Below are positions 25,582-34,307 of a stretch of 64,000 nt of DNA, one piece after another. Location of the stretch: NCBI GenBank assembly GCA_946615905.1, contig CAMOIE010000016.1:1-64000 (forward strand), given 5' to 3'. The notes beneath the pieces are model-generated. The model was not told the origin of the DNA and did not search any database. It saw only the letters and a list, made by a program, of their open reading frames with translations. The DNA comes from an uncultured Treponema sp. GTDB taxonomy: Bacteria; Spirochaetota; Spirochaetia; Treponematales; Treponemataceae. A program made the translations under genes and the position numbers. Numbering within the stretch: the stretch's first letter is position 1; each line of letters begins with the position of its first letter.

Positions 25582-26337
25582 TTACGCCCAGAGTAAATCG
25601 CTTATTGACTCATATTTTGCGAGGGGATTTCTGATTCCCCAGCTTTCAAGCGGAAGTTTTAATGCTTCCTCCGCTTTTCCGTCAAAAACGATTTTTCCCT
25701 TTCTCAGGATTATAAAGTGGTCGGCTAGTGCCAGGCACTTCTCCAGTTCATGGGTCAAAATTATTACCGTTTTACCGTCATTGTGGAGGTCGCAGATCAG
25801 CTTGTTTACGTCCTTTACGCTCGGATAGTCCAAGTTTGCGTACGGCTCGTCAAAAATCAGTATGTCCCTTTCCATCGAGAGAATTGAAGCTACAGCCAGC
25901 CGCCTTTTTTCTCCGCCAGAAAGGAATTCCGCAGGGTATAAAATCTTTTCCTCCAAGGAGACTTTTTTTAAGGCTTCCTCTGCCTTTTGCTCGCTTTCTT
26001 TTTTTGAGAATCCCTGGTTTCTCGGACCTACAGCCGCATCCTCAAGCGGAGTGTCGCCCAAAATCTGGGTCGACGCGTCTTGAAAAATCAGGCCTGGTTT
26101 TGATGCTACCTGAACCTGGCCGTCAGTCGCTTTTTCCAAGCCTGATATTATCCCCATGAGGACAGATTTTCCGCTCCCGTTCGGCCCTGCGACAATCGTG
26201 ACTGAGCCTTTCTCAATTGAAAGTGAGATGTCGTTGAGGGCGGCCTTGTAATTCTTTCCGTCAGTGGCGAACAGTTTTATCACATGGGAGAGGAAAATCA
26301 CCGTGTTTTTTGTCTGATTTGAATTGTTTTCGCTCAT
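25582..26337 (-). CDS. bioM: Biotin ECF transporter ATPase
   Basis: A 251-residue energy-coupling ATPase. Walker A is AGPNGSGKS near residue 51, the Q-loop is LIFQDASTQILGDTPLEDAAVGPRN in shortened form as typical of ECF ATPases, the signature is LSGGEKRR, and Walker B is ILIFDEPYANLD. A single ATPase implies a homodimer, as in BioMNY. Its start overlaps the end of bioY. Confidence 0.9.
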   Translation of the reverse strand: MSENNSNQTKNTVIFLSHVIKLFATDGKNYKAALNDISLSIEKGSVTIVAGPNGSGKSVLMGIISGLEKATDGQVQVASKPGLIFQDASTQILGDTPLEDAAVGPRNQGFSKKESEQKAEEALKKVSLEEKILYPAEFLSGGEKRRLAVASILSMERDILIFDEPYANLDYPSVKDVNKLICDLHNDGKTVIILTHELEKCLALADHFIILRKGKIVFDGKAEEALKLPLESWGIRNPLAKYESISDLLWA

Positions 26338-26969
26338 TATTGATTCTGCTGATTCTTTAATGCCTCAAGGGCTTCTTTTTCAGCGTTTGAATTATCGCCG
26401 AAAAGATAGCGACCTGCAACTGGGCGGAGTGCAAGGGTCAGAATTACAGTGAGAACGTATTTTATCAAGTCTCCCGGAATAAAGGGGATGAATGTGAGTT
26501 TCAACGCCGTGACAAAAGTCTGAGGCTTTCCCTTTCCTGCCATGACGTGCATGAACCATGGAATTCCCGGCAGATAGACGATGACGTAGGCGATGAAGAT
26601 TATAATGGCAGTTTTTATGACTACGGCGGGATTTTTTGCCTGCCTTATGTCCGCCTTGCCCAAAAGAAGACCTGCGAAAAATGTTCCGAGCGCGTATCCC
26701 CAGATGTAGCCGCCTGTCGGGCCTAGCAAAACCGCAAGACCTCCGTGGGCGTTTGCGAAAACCGGAATTCCTGCCGCCCCTAGAAGAATCCAGAGAAGGA
26801 CGGAAAATCCGCCGTACCAGGAGCCTAAAAGACAGCCTGACAGAATGCAGAAGAAATTTTGTGAGGAAATCGGCACTCCGCCCGGAAGCGGAATGGCGAT
26901 TACACAGCCTGCGCAAATCAAGGCCGCGAAAAGTGCAATGAAAACTGAACGAAGCAACTTGTTATTCAT
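26337..26969 (-). CDS. bioY: Biotin transporter substrate-binding subunit BioY
   Basis: A 210-residue S component of the biotin ECF transporter, with about six membrane helices. The family signature is clear: IPLPGGVPISSQNFFCILSG, then FANAHGGLAVLLGPTGGYIWGY in two pieces. First gene of bioY-bioM-bioN; a BirA-like operator precedes it. No biotin synthesis genes are in the window, so the cell may depend on uptake. Confidence 0.93.
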   Translation of the reverse strand: MNNKLLRSVFIALFAALICAGCVIAIPLPGGVPISSQNFFCILSGCLLGSWYGGFSVLLWILLGAAGIPVFANAHGGLAVLLGPTGGYIWGYALGTFFAGLLLGKADIRQAKNPAVVIKTAIIIFIAYVIVYLPGIPWFMHVMAGKGKPQTFVTALKLTFIPFIPGDLIKYVLTVILTLALRPVAGRYLFGDNSNAEKEALEALKNQQNQ

Positions 26970-26971
26970 AA

Positions 26972-27025
26972 TTGTAAACCTCTTTTTAATGCGTGTAAGG
27001 TAACAATTATGAATAAATTAGTCAA
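26972..27025 (-). promoter_or_regulatory. Putative BirA operator and promoter of bioY
   Basis: TTGTAAACC (26972-26980) and GGTAACAA (26999-27006) form an interrupted dyad with 18 bp between arms, close to the known BirA operator (TTGTAAACC and GGTTTACAA arms separated by about 15 bp). On the minus strand TTGACT (27025-27020), overlapping the lnt stop, with a weak TACCTT 17 bp on would place the operator over the -10. The operator ends 3 bp from the bioY start. Confidence 0.6.
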
Positions 27026-28721
27026 CTGATGAGGATTTCCGCAAAAATAATCCCAAGTGCAAAAAGGCAAGCGCGATTAAAAGACCCGGCAGCCAGTCAC
27101 CGAATCTCGCGTAGACCGTCATCACCCTGCGGTAGACGGGAATTTCCGCCGCAAGTGCGTTTTCCTCAAAGAGTGGGGTCTTTTGCTGGATTTTCCCGTT
27201 GGGGCCTACGACTACAGTGCAGCCTGCGTTTGTCGCCCTTGCCAGAGTCGTCCTGTATTCAATTGCCCTGTAGGTCGCGACCGCCAGATGCTGGATTTCA
27301 GCCGACCGGGTCAGAGACCAAGAGTCGTTCGTCAGGTTTATGAAAACTTCGCTTCCCGCCAAAAATAGTCCCCGGCAGACTTCTCCGAACGCGTCGTCAA
27401 AGCAAATCGGGGTCGAGATTTTCACGCTGGCCTGACTTTGCGGAAGCTCTCTCAGACTGATGATTTCTGTCTGTCTTCTGTCAATGAATTCCGGCGTTGA
27501 GATTGGAATGTCAAAGAGGACGTAGCGCTCTCCAGGCTCCCATGTAGAAAATCCAAGGGTGTTGCGGAAAAAGTTGTAGACAAATGGAATGTTCCTTCCG
27601 GGGAAGACCTCTGCGAATGGTACCAGGTGAATCTTTGAGTATGCTCCGCGGAAAATCCCGTCCTTGTCGATTAAGACCGCCGCATTTGAGTATTTTCTGG
27701 AAAAGGAATCTACGGTCAGAGGTGCACCGATTACAAATGGCGTTTTACTCTTGGCGATAAAATCCATCAGTGGTTCCTCTTTTGGAAACCTTTTGTATTT
27801 GTTTACCGCGGCTCCAGGGAATCTTCCGGTCAAAACGGCTTCGCTCCAAACTACCAAGTCTGCTTTTTCTCCTTTTTTATTAAAGTCTTGTAGCTTTTCT
27901 CTGGTAAGTCTTTTTGAGATATTTATTGTCTCAAGGTCTGTTCCCCGCCATGGATCCAAATTCTGCTGGACTAAGACGGCGTTCAGTTGTTTTACCGGTT
28001 TTCTAGGCATATTGTACTGGATGATTCCGTATAAGACTGTTGAAAGACTCAGAATTGCTGCTGTATTTACGCAGGATTTCCATGCGGCAAAAATTTTTTT
28101 CCCTCCTTCTTCTGACGAAAGGTCAGGAAGAATTAAAATTCCCTCCGCGACTGTCGCTGAAATCAGGGCGAACAAAAATGTCACCCCGTAAGGTCCTGTT
28201 ATGTCAGCGATTTGTGTGACTAGCGGCCATGTTACGGCTGTCATGGAAAGTGTTCCCCATGGGTATGCCAAAAATCCTGTCGACTTGCACCATTCCCAGA
28301 TTGTGTAGACTCCGGCGAACCAGAAAATCCTTAAGGGGAGGGCGAATGGCTTTATTCCGCCCCTTTCCTCTAGGCGATTTTTTTTCGTGCGGTAAAAAGG
28401 CGCGAAAGCAAAATAAAGGGGCATGGACATCAGGGCGAAAAATCCGCCAGTCCCAAGGTCTGATGCTCCAAGTGTGAAAACCGCGAAGTCCTGAAAATAG
28501 CCCAGCCAGAAACTTGAGAGGAGGTGGACTACAGCGGCCTGCAAAAATGAGAGCCAAAAGACTGCCTTCACGGATTTTGCCCTTGATAGGCAGACGTAAA
28601 ATGGAACTAATGCGAAAAGACCGATTAGAGGAGAGCCTTGCGCTAAGAACTCATTAGGAATGGCAAGCGAAAGCATTGCGGCGGAAAGCAGAGAACAAAA
28701 AACTTGTAAAAAACAAAACAT
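27018..28721 (-). CDS. lnt: Apolipoprotein N-acyltransferase
   Basis: A 567-residue inner-membrane enzyme adding the third acyl chain to lipoproteins. Six or more N-terminal membrane helices (to about residue 230) are followed by a nitrilase-fold periplasmic domain with the expected Glu (VWSEAVL), Lys (YSKIHLVPF) and Cys (TPICFDDAF) triad, and a final membrane helix. A TATAAG lies about 11 nt before the ATG on the minus strand and no Shine-Dalgarno is seen, so the message may be nearly leaderless. Confidence 0.92.
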   Translation of the reverse strand: MFCFLQVFCSLLSAAMLSLAIPNEFLAQGSPLIGLFALVPFYVCLSRAKSVKAVFWLSFLQAAVVHLLSSFWLGYFQDFAVFTLGASDLGTGGFFALMSMPLYFAFAPFYRTKKNRLEERGGIKPFALPLRIFWFAGVYTIWEWCKSTGFLAYPWGTLSMTAVTWPLVTQIADITGPYGVTFLFALISATVAEGILILPDLSSEEGGKKIFAAWKSCVNTAAILSLSTVLYGIIQYNMPRKPVKQLNAVLVQQNLDPWRGTDLETINISKRLTREKLQDFNKKGEKADLVVWSEAVLTGRFPGAAVNKYKRFPKEEPLMDFIAKSKTPFVIGAPLTVDSFSRKYSNAAVLIDKDGIFRGAYSKIHLVPFAEVFPGRNIPFVYNFFRNTLGFSTWEPGERYVLFDIPISTPEFIDRRQTEIISLRELPQSQASVKISTPICFDDAFGEVCRGLFLAGSEVFINLTNDSWSLTRSAEIQHLAVATYRAIEYRTTLARATNAGCTVVVGPNGKIQQKTPLFEENALAAEIPVYRRVMTVYARFGDWLPGLLIALAFLHLGLFLRKSSSVD

Positions 28722-28784
28722 TATAGTATCATCTTATAAAGAAAAACTTAAAAAATCAATCTTGCAGGGGACGGTGGGAGAACA

Positions 28785-29960
28785 ATGGATCAGGTAAGAG
28801 AAGCTCATAAAAGTGAATACGGAAAAGATCCGGAAGTCGTTTCTTCAACACCCGGCCGCTTTCACCTGATAGGTGAGCACTCATGGTTTTTCAAGGACAA
28901 GACCCTCTCGATGGCGGTGGACCTTCCTGTCTATGTGGCCTTGTCAAAAAGAGAAGACTCCTCGTTAAAATTTTATTTTTCACAGCTTGATGACAGGCGA
29001 AAGACAAGCCTTGCCTCATTGAAATTCCGCAAGGAAGACCGGTGGGCGAACGTCGTCAAGGCGATGATTTACGGCTTTACCTCCGGCGGCTACGAGGTCG
29101 GAGGACTTGACGTGACGGTTTATTCCGACAACCTTCCTTCCGCCGGATTCGGAATCACCACGGCGATTAAAATCGGCTCGGCAATCGCCATCCGGGAATT
29201 GTATAAATTCGCATGTGATGACAACCAGCTTTTGCAGGCGGTCGAGCGCGGAAACAGGCTCTTTTTGGGCGTGGAAAACTACAATGCCGACAATTTCTCT
29301 GCCCTTTACTCAAAAGCCGGAAGCTTGATTTTGACTGACAATACCAGGGCTTCCTATGAGAATATTCCATTTCATTTTGACGGAAAGACTGTTCTTTTGG
29401 TCGACGCGAGGGTTCCCCGCCTTTCAGTCTGGAATGAGGAAGTCTTCCACCAGCCGGAGAACGTCCTTTTAATCGGAGAGCTTAAGGAGCGCAAGGATTC
29501 AGCTTACGGTGGCTGGCAGTATGAGGAGAATGTCACCGAGGTGAACGAGGTCCTCTCAATCGTGAACGAGGAGACCCGCCGCCGTCTTTTATGCGTCATG
29601 CGGGAACACGGCTGTGTGCTGGAGGCCAGGGAAGCCCTTGTGAAAGGCTCTTTCGGTCAGTTCGCCCGCGCCGTTAATAAAAGCCACGAGAGCATGAGGG
29701 ACTTGTACGACTGCTCCTGCCCTGAAATCGACTGGCTTTTAAAGAGACTCGGCCAGATTTCTCCGAATATCGATGACCCGAGAAATCCCACCAACTGCGG
29801 AAGAATCACCGGCAAGGGATTCGGCCGCTGCCTTTACGCGATTTTGAACACAGGTGATGTCGCCGAATTCAAAAAGAAAATCACTGAGTACGAGCGGATT
29901 TTCGGCTTCAAGCCTGTCTGCCACGAAGTTTTACCTGCCGCAGGAGCTAGAATTGTCTGA
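28785..29960 (+). CDS. Divergent galactokinase-like GHMP kinase
   Basis: A 391-residue GHMP-family protein closest to galactokinase. The substrate motif reads TPGRFHLIGEHSWFF where galactokinase has GRVNLIGEHTDY, losing the sugar-binding Asp. The phosphate loop reads LPSAGFGITTA instead of the usual Ser-rich form. The catalytic-Asp region ENYNADNFSAL keeps an Asp, and the third motif is ITGKGFGRCL. It may phosphorylate another sugar or have lost activity. GGGAG stands 5 nt before the ATG. Its stop overlaps the surE start. Confidence 0.8.
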   Translation: MDQVREAHKSEYGKDPEVVSSTPGRFHLIGEHSWFFKDKTLSMAVDLPVYVALSKREDSSLKFYFSQLDDRRKTSLASLKFRKEDRWANVVKAMIYGFTSGGYEVGGLDVTVYSDNLPSAGFGITTAIKIGSAIAIRELYKFACDDNQLLQAVERGNRLFLGVENYNADNFSALYSKAGSLILTDNTRASYENIPFHFDGKTVLLVDARVPRLSVWNEEVFHQPENVLLIGELKERKDSAYGGWQYEENVTEVNEVLSIVNEETRRRLLCVMREHGCVLEAREALVKGSFGQFARAVNKSHESMRDLYDCSCPEIDWLLKRLGQISPNIDDPRNPTNCGRITGKGFGRCLYAILNTGDVAEFKKKITEYERIFGFKPVCHEVLPAAGARIV

Positions 29961-30729
29961 GAGACTTACTGTTTTAATTACAAATGACGATGGAATCAAC
30001 GGAATCGGATTGAAAATTTTAGCGCAGGAGCTTTCAGAAGTCGCGGATGTCTATGTCCTTGCTCCTGACTCAAACAGGTCTGCTGTCTCAAATCATTTTT
30101 CATTGAGCGGGCCAGTCACGATTAAAAAGGTCGAGAGCGAAATCAATGGTACTTTCTATTCTTGCTCAGGCTATCCTGTTGACTGCGTAATTACGGCGTT
30201 AAGCTCTGATTTGTTTGGCGGAGTGAAATTTGACGCAGTTTTTTCAGGAATAAACAACGGGGCCAATCTTGGAACTGATGACATTTATTCAGGAACTGTC
30301 TCTGCCGCCCGTCAGGCTGTCTTGTACAATGTCCCCGGAATCGCTATGAGTTTGGAGCGGCTTCCCGGACGCGATTTTGATGAAGATTTTATTCCGCTCG
30401 CGCGTTTTGCGGCCGAAAATATAAGGGAGCTGATTGCTCTCTCAAAGGACGGACTTTTGGTCAGCTTGAACGCTCTTGCCCTTGAGAATTCCGACCATTA
30501 TTCAGGGGTGGAGGGGGCTTCCCTCTGCATCCGGGATTACTGCGACAGGGTTCATGTGATTGACGCTCCTGACGGAAACAAGTACGGTTTTATAAACGGC
30601 GGAGACGTCAAGACTTACGGGGAAGGCCGGACTGACTATGCCGTCACTAGGGAAAATAAAATCGCCCTTTCCTTGCTTCCTGCCGAGCTTCAGACTGTCG
30701 AATTCAAAGGGGCGGAATTTAAGCTCTAG
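29953..30729 (+). CDS. surE: 5'-nucleotidase SurE
   Basis: A 258-residue metal-dependent nucleoside 5'-monophosphate phosphatase. The N-terminal VLITNDDGINGIG supplies the metal-binding Asp pair, with SGINNGANLGTDDIYSGTVSAA further on in two pieces as the other signature. The start is taken as TTG at 29953, with AGGAG 7 nt upstream and the protein beginning at the usual place. A longer frame from 29854 overlaps the preceding gene by more than 100 bp and is rejected. Confidence 0.92.
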   Translation: MSERLTVLITNDDGINGIGLKILAQELSEVADVYVLAPDSNRSAVSNHFSLSGPVTIKKVESEINGTFYSCSGYPVDCVITALSSDLFGGVKFDAVFSGINNGANLGTDDIYSGTVSAARQAVLYNVPGIAMSLERLPGRDFDEDFIPLARFAAENIRELIALSKDGLLVSLNALALENSDHYSGVEGASLCIRDYCDRVHVIDAPDGNKYGFINGGDVKTYGEGRTDYAVTRENKIALSLLPAELQTVEFKGAEFKL

Positions 30730-30785
30730 CAACTTTATCTTGGGGCTTCTTTTTTATATTATATTGACTACAGACGGGAGGCTGT

Positions 30786-31460
30786 ATGGCTGGAAAAAGT
30801 ATTCTCGCGGACGGGATAAATTTGTACAAAAAAGGCGACTATGCCGGTTCCCTGGCTTTTTTCCTCGCCTTGCCGGAAGATTCTCCCGTTGACAATATAG
30901 AGCTTGCCTATTACATCGGCCTTTGTTATGTGAAACTCCAGCGCAACGATGACGCCCTCCTTTATCTTGAGCAGGTCGTTACCGCTGGGACTGACATGAA
31001 CCGGGTCTTGCAGTGCCGCTATCTTCTTGCCGTGATGTACGCTTTGAGCGGCCGTAAAAAACTTGCCAAATACGAGCTTGAAAAACTCCTTGAGACAGGC
31101 TACAAGCCTTCTTCTGTTTACTCCTCATTGGCCTATGTAGCATGGCAGCAGGATTCAGTCGAGGAGTCAATAAATCTATATAAGAAGTCTCTGGAGCTTG
31201 ATTCTGAAAATCCTACTGCCTTGAACGGACTTGGCTATGTGCTTGCCTACGAGGAGAGGGATTTGACACAGGCCCTTTCATACTGCCGCAAGGCTTTGAA
31301 TCTAGCCCCCCAGTCAGCCGCATGTATGGATTCAATTGGCTTTGTGTATATAAAGTTGGGCTTAAAAAAGGACGCAATAAAATATTTGACCCAGGCTCAC
31401 GAAATGCTTCCTGAAAATAAAGAAATTATCGAGCACCTTGAAATTGCTCAGGCGGAATAA
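30786..31460 (+). CDS. TPR repeat protein
   Basis: A 224-residue protein of about five tetratricopeptide repeats, for example AYYIGLCYVKLQRNDDALLYL and NGLGYVLAYEERDLTQALSY. No signal peptide, so probably cytoplasmic or peripheral. It ends 2 bp before the exported NHL/VWA protein and is likely co-translated with it. TPR arrays scaffold protein complexes; the partner is unknown. GGGAGG stands 7 nt before the ATG. Confidence 0.85.
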   Translation: MAGKSILADGINLYKKGDYAGSLAFFLALPEDSPVDNIELAYYIGLCYVKLQRNDDALLYLEQVVTAGTDMNRVLQCRYLLAVMYALSGRKKLAKYELEKLLETGYKPSSVYSSLAYVAWQQDSVEESINLYKKSLELDSENPTALNGLGYVLAYEERDLTQALSYCRKALNLAPQSAACMDSIGFVYIKLGLKKDAIKYLTQAHEMLPENKEIIEHLEIAQAE

Positions 31461-31462
31461 AT

Positions 31463-33586
31463 ATGAAGAATCTTAAAAAAATCGCTTTTTGTACGCTTTC
31501 AATTGCCGCATTTTTAAGTCCGGCATTTTCACAGACAACTTCGCAAAATGCACAGACAAAGGCCAAAACCTCAGCGAACAATCTCTTTACCAGTGAGGAT
31601 GCCGTAAAAACTAATGCGGTCGGGGCACGCTCTTCTAATTCAGGTTTTGCCGAGCAGGCTTTCAGAAACGGAGTCCAATCTTACTACCGAGGCTCCTTTA
31701 ACGATTCTGTCGTCCAGTTTGAAAAGGCTCTTTCTTATCTTCCTTCCGAGTATTCAATTGTCGAGTGGCTTGGAAAGGCCTATTACCGCTCTGGAATCGA
31801 GGGTACTGCCTTGCAGGAGTGGTCTGTCGCCTCCGCGAACGGGCAGGGCGGACTTTTGCTCAAAAACAAGATTGAGGTCATAGGCGAGAGGCGTATAAAC
31901 GACAATTTTTACGACACGAACATCCGCTACACTGAGTCAGGCTCTTATCCCGGAAAAAACGGGGAGAACCTGATTTACAGCCAGCCGATTTCAGTCCTCC
32001 CGAACTCTGACGGCTCTTCATGGGTTTTGGCTTACGGCTCCAACGAAATGATTCAAATTGACGCTAACGGTCTTGTCACCCAGAGGTCAAACGGCCCATT
32101 GAACGGTTTTGACCGGCCGATGGACATAATCCGCCTGCAGAACGGGGATTTGCTGGTCTCTGAGTTCGCCGGAGACAGGCTTTCAAGATTTTCAAAGGAC
32201 GGCTTTTATCTTGCGACAATCGGCTCAAAGGGAGTCTCAGTTGGCAACATGGTAGGCCCCCAGTACCTTGCCGAGGACGAGAACGGAAACATCTATGTCT
32301 CTGACTTCGGAAACGCCCGAATCGATGTGTTCGACAAGGATGGAAATCCGCTTTTTTACTTCGGCGGAAAGTCCGGTGAATTCGACGGTCTTGCCGCTCC
32401 GACTGGAATCGCCTATGCGAACGGTTCTATTTACATCGCTGATGCCGTCAGCGGGGCTGTCTATCATTTTGACGTGGCTGGAAACTATCTGGGGCTTTTG
32501 TGCAACGAGAAGACTTTCAAGCGGCCTGAGGCTATGAAAAAGTGGGGAAACTATTTTATCCTCTGCGACAAGAACAAGGTCTATTCAATCGATATCGAAA
32601 GCGGGGCCGTGACCGAGAATATCTCCACAGGAAACGCCCCGTCAAGAGTCACATGCGCTGTTCCTGACATCAACGGAAACGTACTTGCTTGTGACTTCAA
32701 GTCAAATGAAGTCTACATAATGTCAAAGATGTCAGAGCTTGTGGGCGGAATGCTGGTTCAGATTGACCGCGTGTATTCCGACAAATTCCCACAGGTCACT
32801 GTTGACGTAAAGGTTGAGAACAGAAGAAGGCAGGCTGTAGTCGGCCTCAAGGAAATGAACTTCCTTTTGACAGAGAACAAGGTTCCCGTCCAGAACTACA
32901 AATTTGAAGGCTCCGCCGATGGAAACGATACCGCTGACATCACTCTGATTATCGACCGGTCTATGAACGCAAAAGGCTATGCCGAGGCTATTGAGACCGC
33001 CGTAAAGGAAGTTGCCGCATCTATGGGCGGAAAGGGAACTTTGAGGGTCATTTCCGCAGGAGCCCTTCCAGTTCTTGAGTATTCCGGGGTTCCTGACGGA
33101 GTTTCACAGTTCACTGTCGGCGCTTTGAAAAATCCATATTCAAACGGTTGCCAGATGGACATGGCCTTGCGCCTTGCTGCAAACGGACTTATAAACGCCT
33201 CGCTCAAGAGGGCAATCGTCCTTATCGGGGCGGGGCAGGTCGGGGCTGAGGCCTTTACCCGCTACGGGCTTTCTGACCTTGCCGCATATCTTAACAACAA
33301 CTCAATCGCCCTTGCCTCAATCACTGTGAACCAGGAGAATCCCTGCGAGGAAATCCAGTACCTTTGCAACAATACTGACGGCGATGAATACTACGTCTAC
33401 CGCAGTCAGGGGCTTGGCTCTGTCGCAAGCGACTTGATTTCGATTCCGAACGGCCTTTACCGCTTCTCTTTCACGTCAAGCCAGACGACAGAATTCGGCC
33501 AAAAATACCTTCCGGTTGAGGTCGAGGCCTACCTGATGAACAGGAGCGGCCGCGATGAGTCCGGCTACTTTGCCCCGCTAGAATAG
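31463..33586 (+). CDS. Exported TPR, NHL-propeller and VWA-like protein
   Basis: A 707-residue secreted protein. A signal peptide (to about residue 24, FSQ) is followed by a TPR-like helical segment (GVQSYYRGSFNDSVVQFEKA), an NHL-type beta-propeller from about 170 to 420 (GNIYVSDFGNARIDVFDKDG and similar blades), and a VWA-like domain from about 490 (DITLIIDRSMNAKGY with a partial metal-site motif, then AIVLIGAGQV). Such a mix suggests envelope complex assembly or ligand recognition. Treponemes carry similar NHL proteins, but I do not know a proven role. Its end overlaps the convergent rluA-type gene by 9 bp. Confidence 0.8.
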   Translation: MKNLKKIAFCTLSIAAFLSPAFSQTTSQNAQTKAKTSANNLFTSEDAVKTNAVGARSSNSGFAEQAFRNGVQSYYRGSFNDSVVQFEKALSYLPSEYSIVEWLGKAYYRSGIEGTALQEWSVASANGQGGLLLKNKIEVIGERRINDNFYDTNIRYTESGSYPGKNGENLIYSQPISVLPNSDGSSWVLAYGSNEMIQIDANGLVTQRSNGPLNGFDRPMDIIRLQNGDLLVSEFAGDRLSRFSKDGFYLATIGSKGVSVGNMVGPQYLAEDENGNIYVSDFGNARIDVFDKDGNPLFYFGGKSGEFDGLAAPTGIAYANGSIYIADAVSGAVYHFDVAGNYLGLLCNEKTFKRPEAMKKWGNYFILCDKNKVYSIDIESGAVTENISTGNAPSRVTCAVPDINGNVLACDFKSNEVYIMSKMSELVGGMLVQIDRVYSDKFPQVTVDVKVENRRRQAVVGLKEMNFLLTENKVPVQNYKFEGSADGNDTADITLIIDRSMNAKGYAEAIETAVKEVAASMGGKGTLRVISAGALPVLEYSGVPDGVSQFTVGALKNPYSNGCQMDMALRLAANGLINASLKRAIVLIGAGQVGAEAFTRYGLSDLAAYLNNNSIALASITVNQENPCEEIQYLCNNTDGDEYYVYRSQGLGSVASDLISIPNGLYRFSFTSSQTTEFGQKYLPVEVEAYLMNRSGRDESGYFAPLE

Positions 33587-34276
33587 TTCCGCTGTCCTGT
33601 CCATGTGGTCGGGCAGGGGAATCTCAAAAGTCTCTTTCTTTCCATCGATTGGCAGAGTGATTTTCACTGAGGCCAGCATCAGCTTCCTGACTCTAAGTTT
33701 GCGGGCCTTTTTGTTCAATTTGAAGTCCCCGTGCTTGTCATCGCCTGCAATCGGGCAGCCTGTCGATGCGAGGTGGATTCTAATCTGGTGCATTCTTCCA
33801 GTTCCCAAAGTCAGACGAATCAGAGAGAATTCGATTGATTCAATAGATTCTGCTGTTTCATCGGCATTTTCCTTGGGAAGAGGGACTTTTGAAAATCTTT
33901 CGACTGTAAAATGGGTTTCCGCCGCCTGCTCACGGCTTCCCTTTTGGACGGGACTTGTAATCATCCCGGATTTCTGCCTCTTTCCCTTTATGACAGGAAG
34001 TCCGAAGCAAATCGCCGCGTATTCCTTTTTTACCTGGCCGGAGCCGATCAATTTTATCCATTTGGAGGCCGCCTGAGGATTTTTGGCCACGACCATCAGC
34101 CCGGAAGTCTCCTTGTCCAGCCGGTGAACCAGATAGACTTTTGCAAGCCCCAGCTGTTTTGGAAGCTCCGTGTCGAGCGAATGGGAAATTCCCTGTCCCC
34201 CTTGTACCGGAAGTCCTGCGAATTTGTTTATAATTATGATTTCATCGTTTTGAAAAACTACGGGAATTTCTTTCAT
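33578..34276 (-). CDS. RluA-family pseudouridine synthase
   Basis: A 232-residue RNA pseudouridine synthase without an S4 domain. The catalytic motif HRLDKETSGLMV holds the nucleophilic Asp, and RMHQIRIHLASTGCPI is the family C-terminal motif. Substrate (rRNA or tRNA) cannot be told. The start is set at 34276; the longer frame to 34522 reads through the neighbouring gene. No Shine-Dalgarno is present and TATTAT lies about 9 nt before the ATG, suggesting a leaderless message. Confidence 0.9.
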   Translation of the reverse strand: MKEIPVVFQNDEIIIINKFAGLPVQGGQGISHSLDTELPKQLGLAKVYLVHRLDKETSGLMVVAKNPQAASKWIKLIGSGQVKKEYAAICFGLPVIKGKRQKSGMITSPVQKGSREQAAETHFTVERFSKVPLPKENADETAESIESIEFSLIRLTLGTGRMHQIRIHLASTGCPIAGDDKHGDFKLNKKARKLRVRKLMLASVKITLPIDGKKETFEIPLPDHMDRTAELF

Positions 34277-34307
34277 ATGTCGAATATAATATAGGAGAGT
34301 GACTTTT

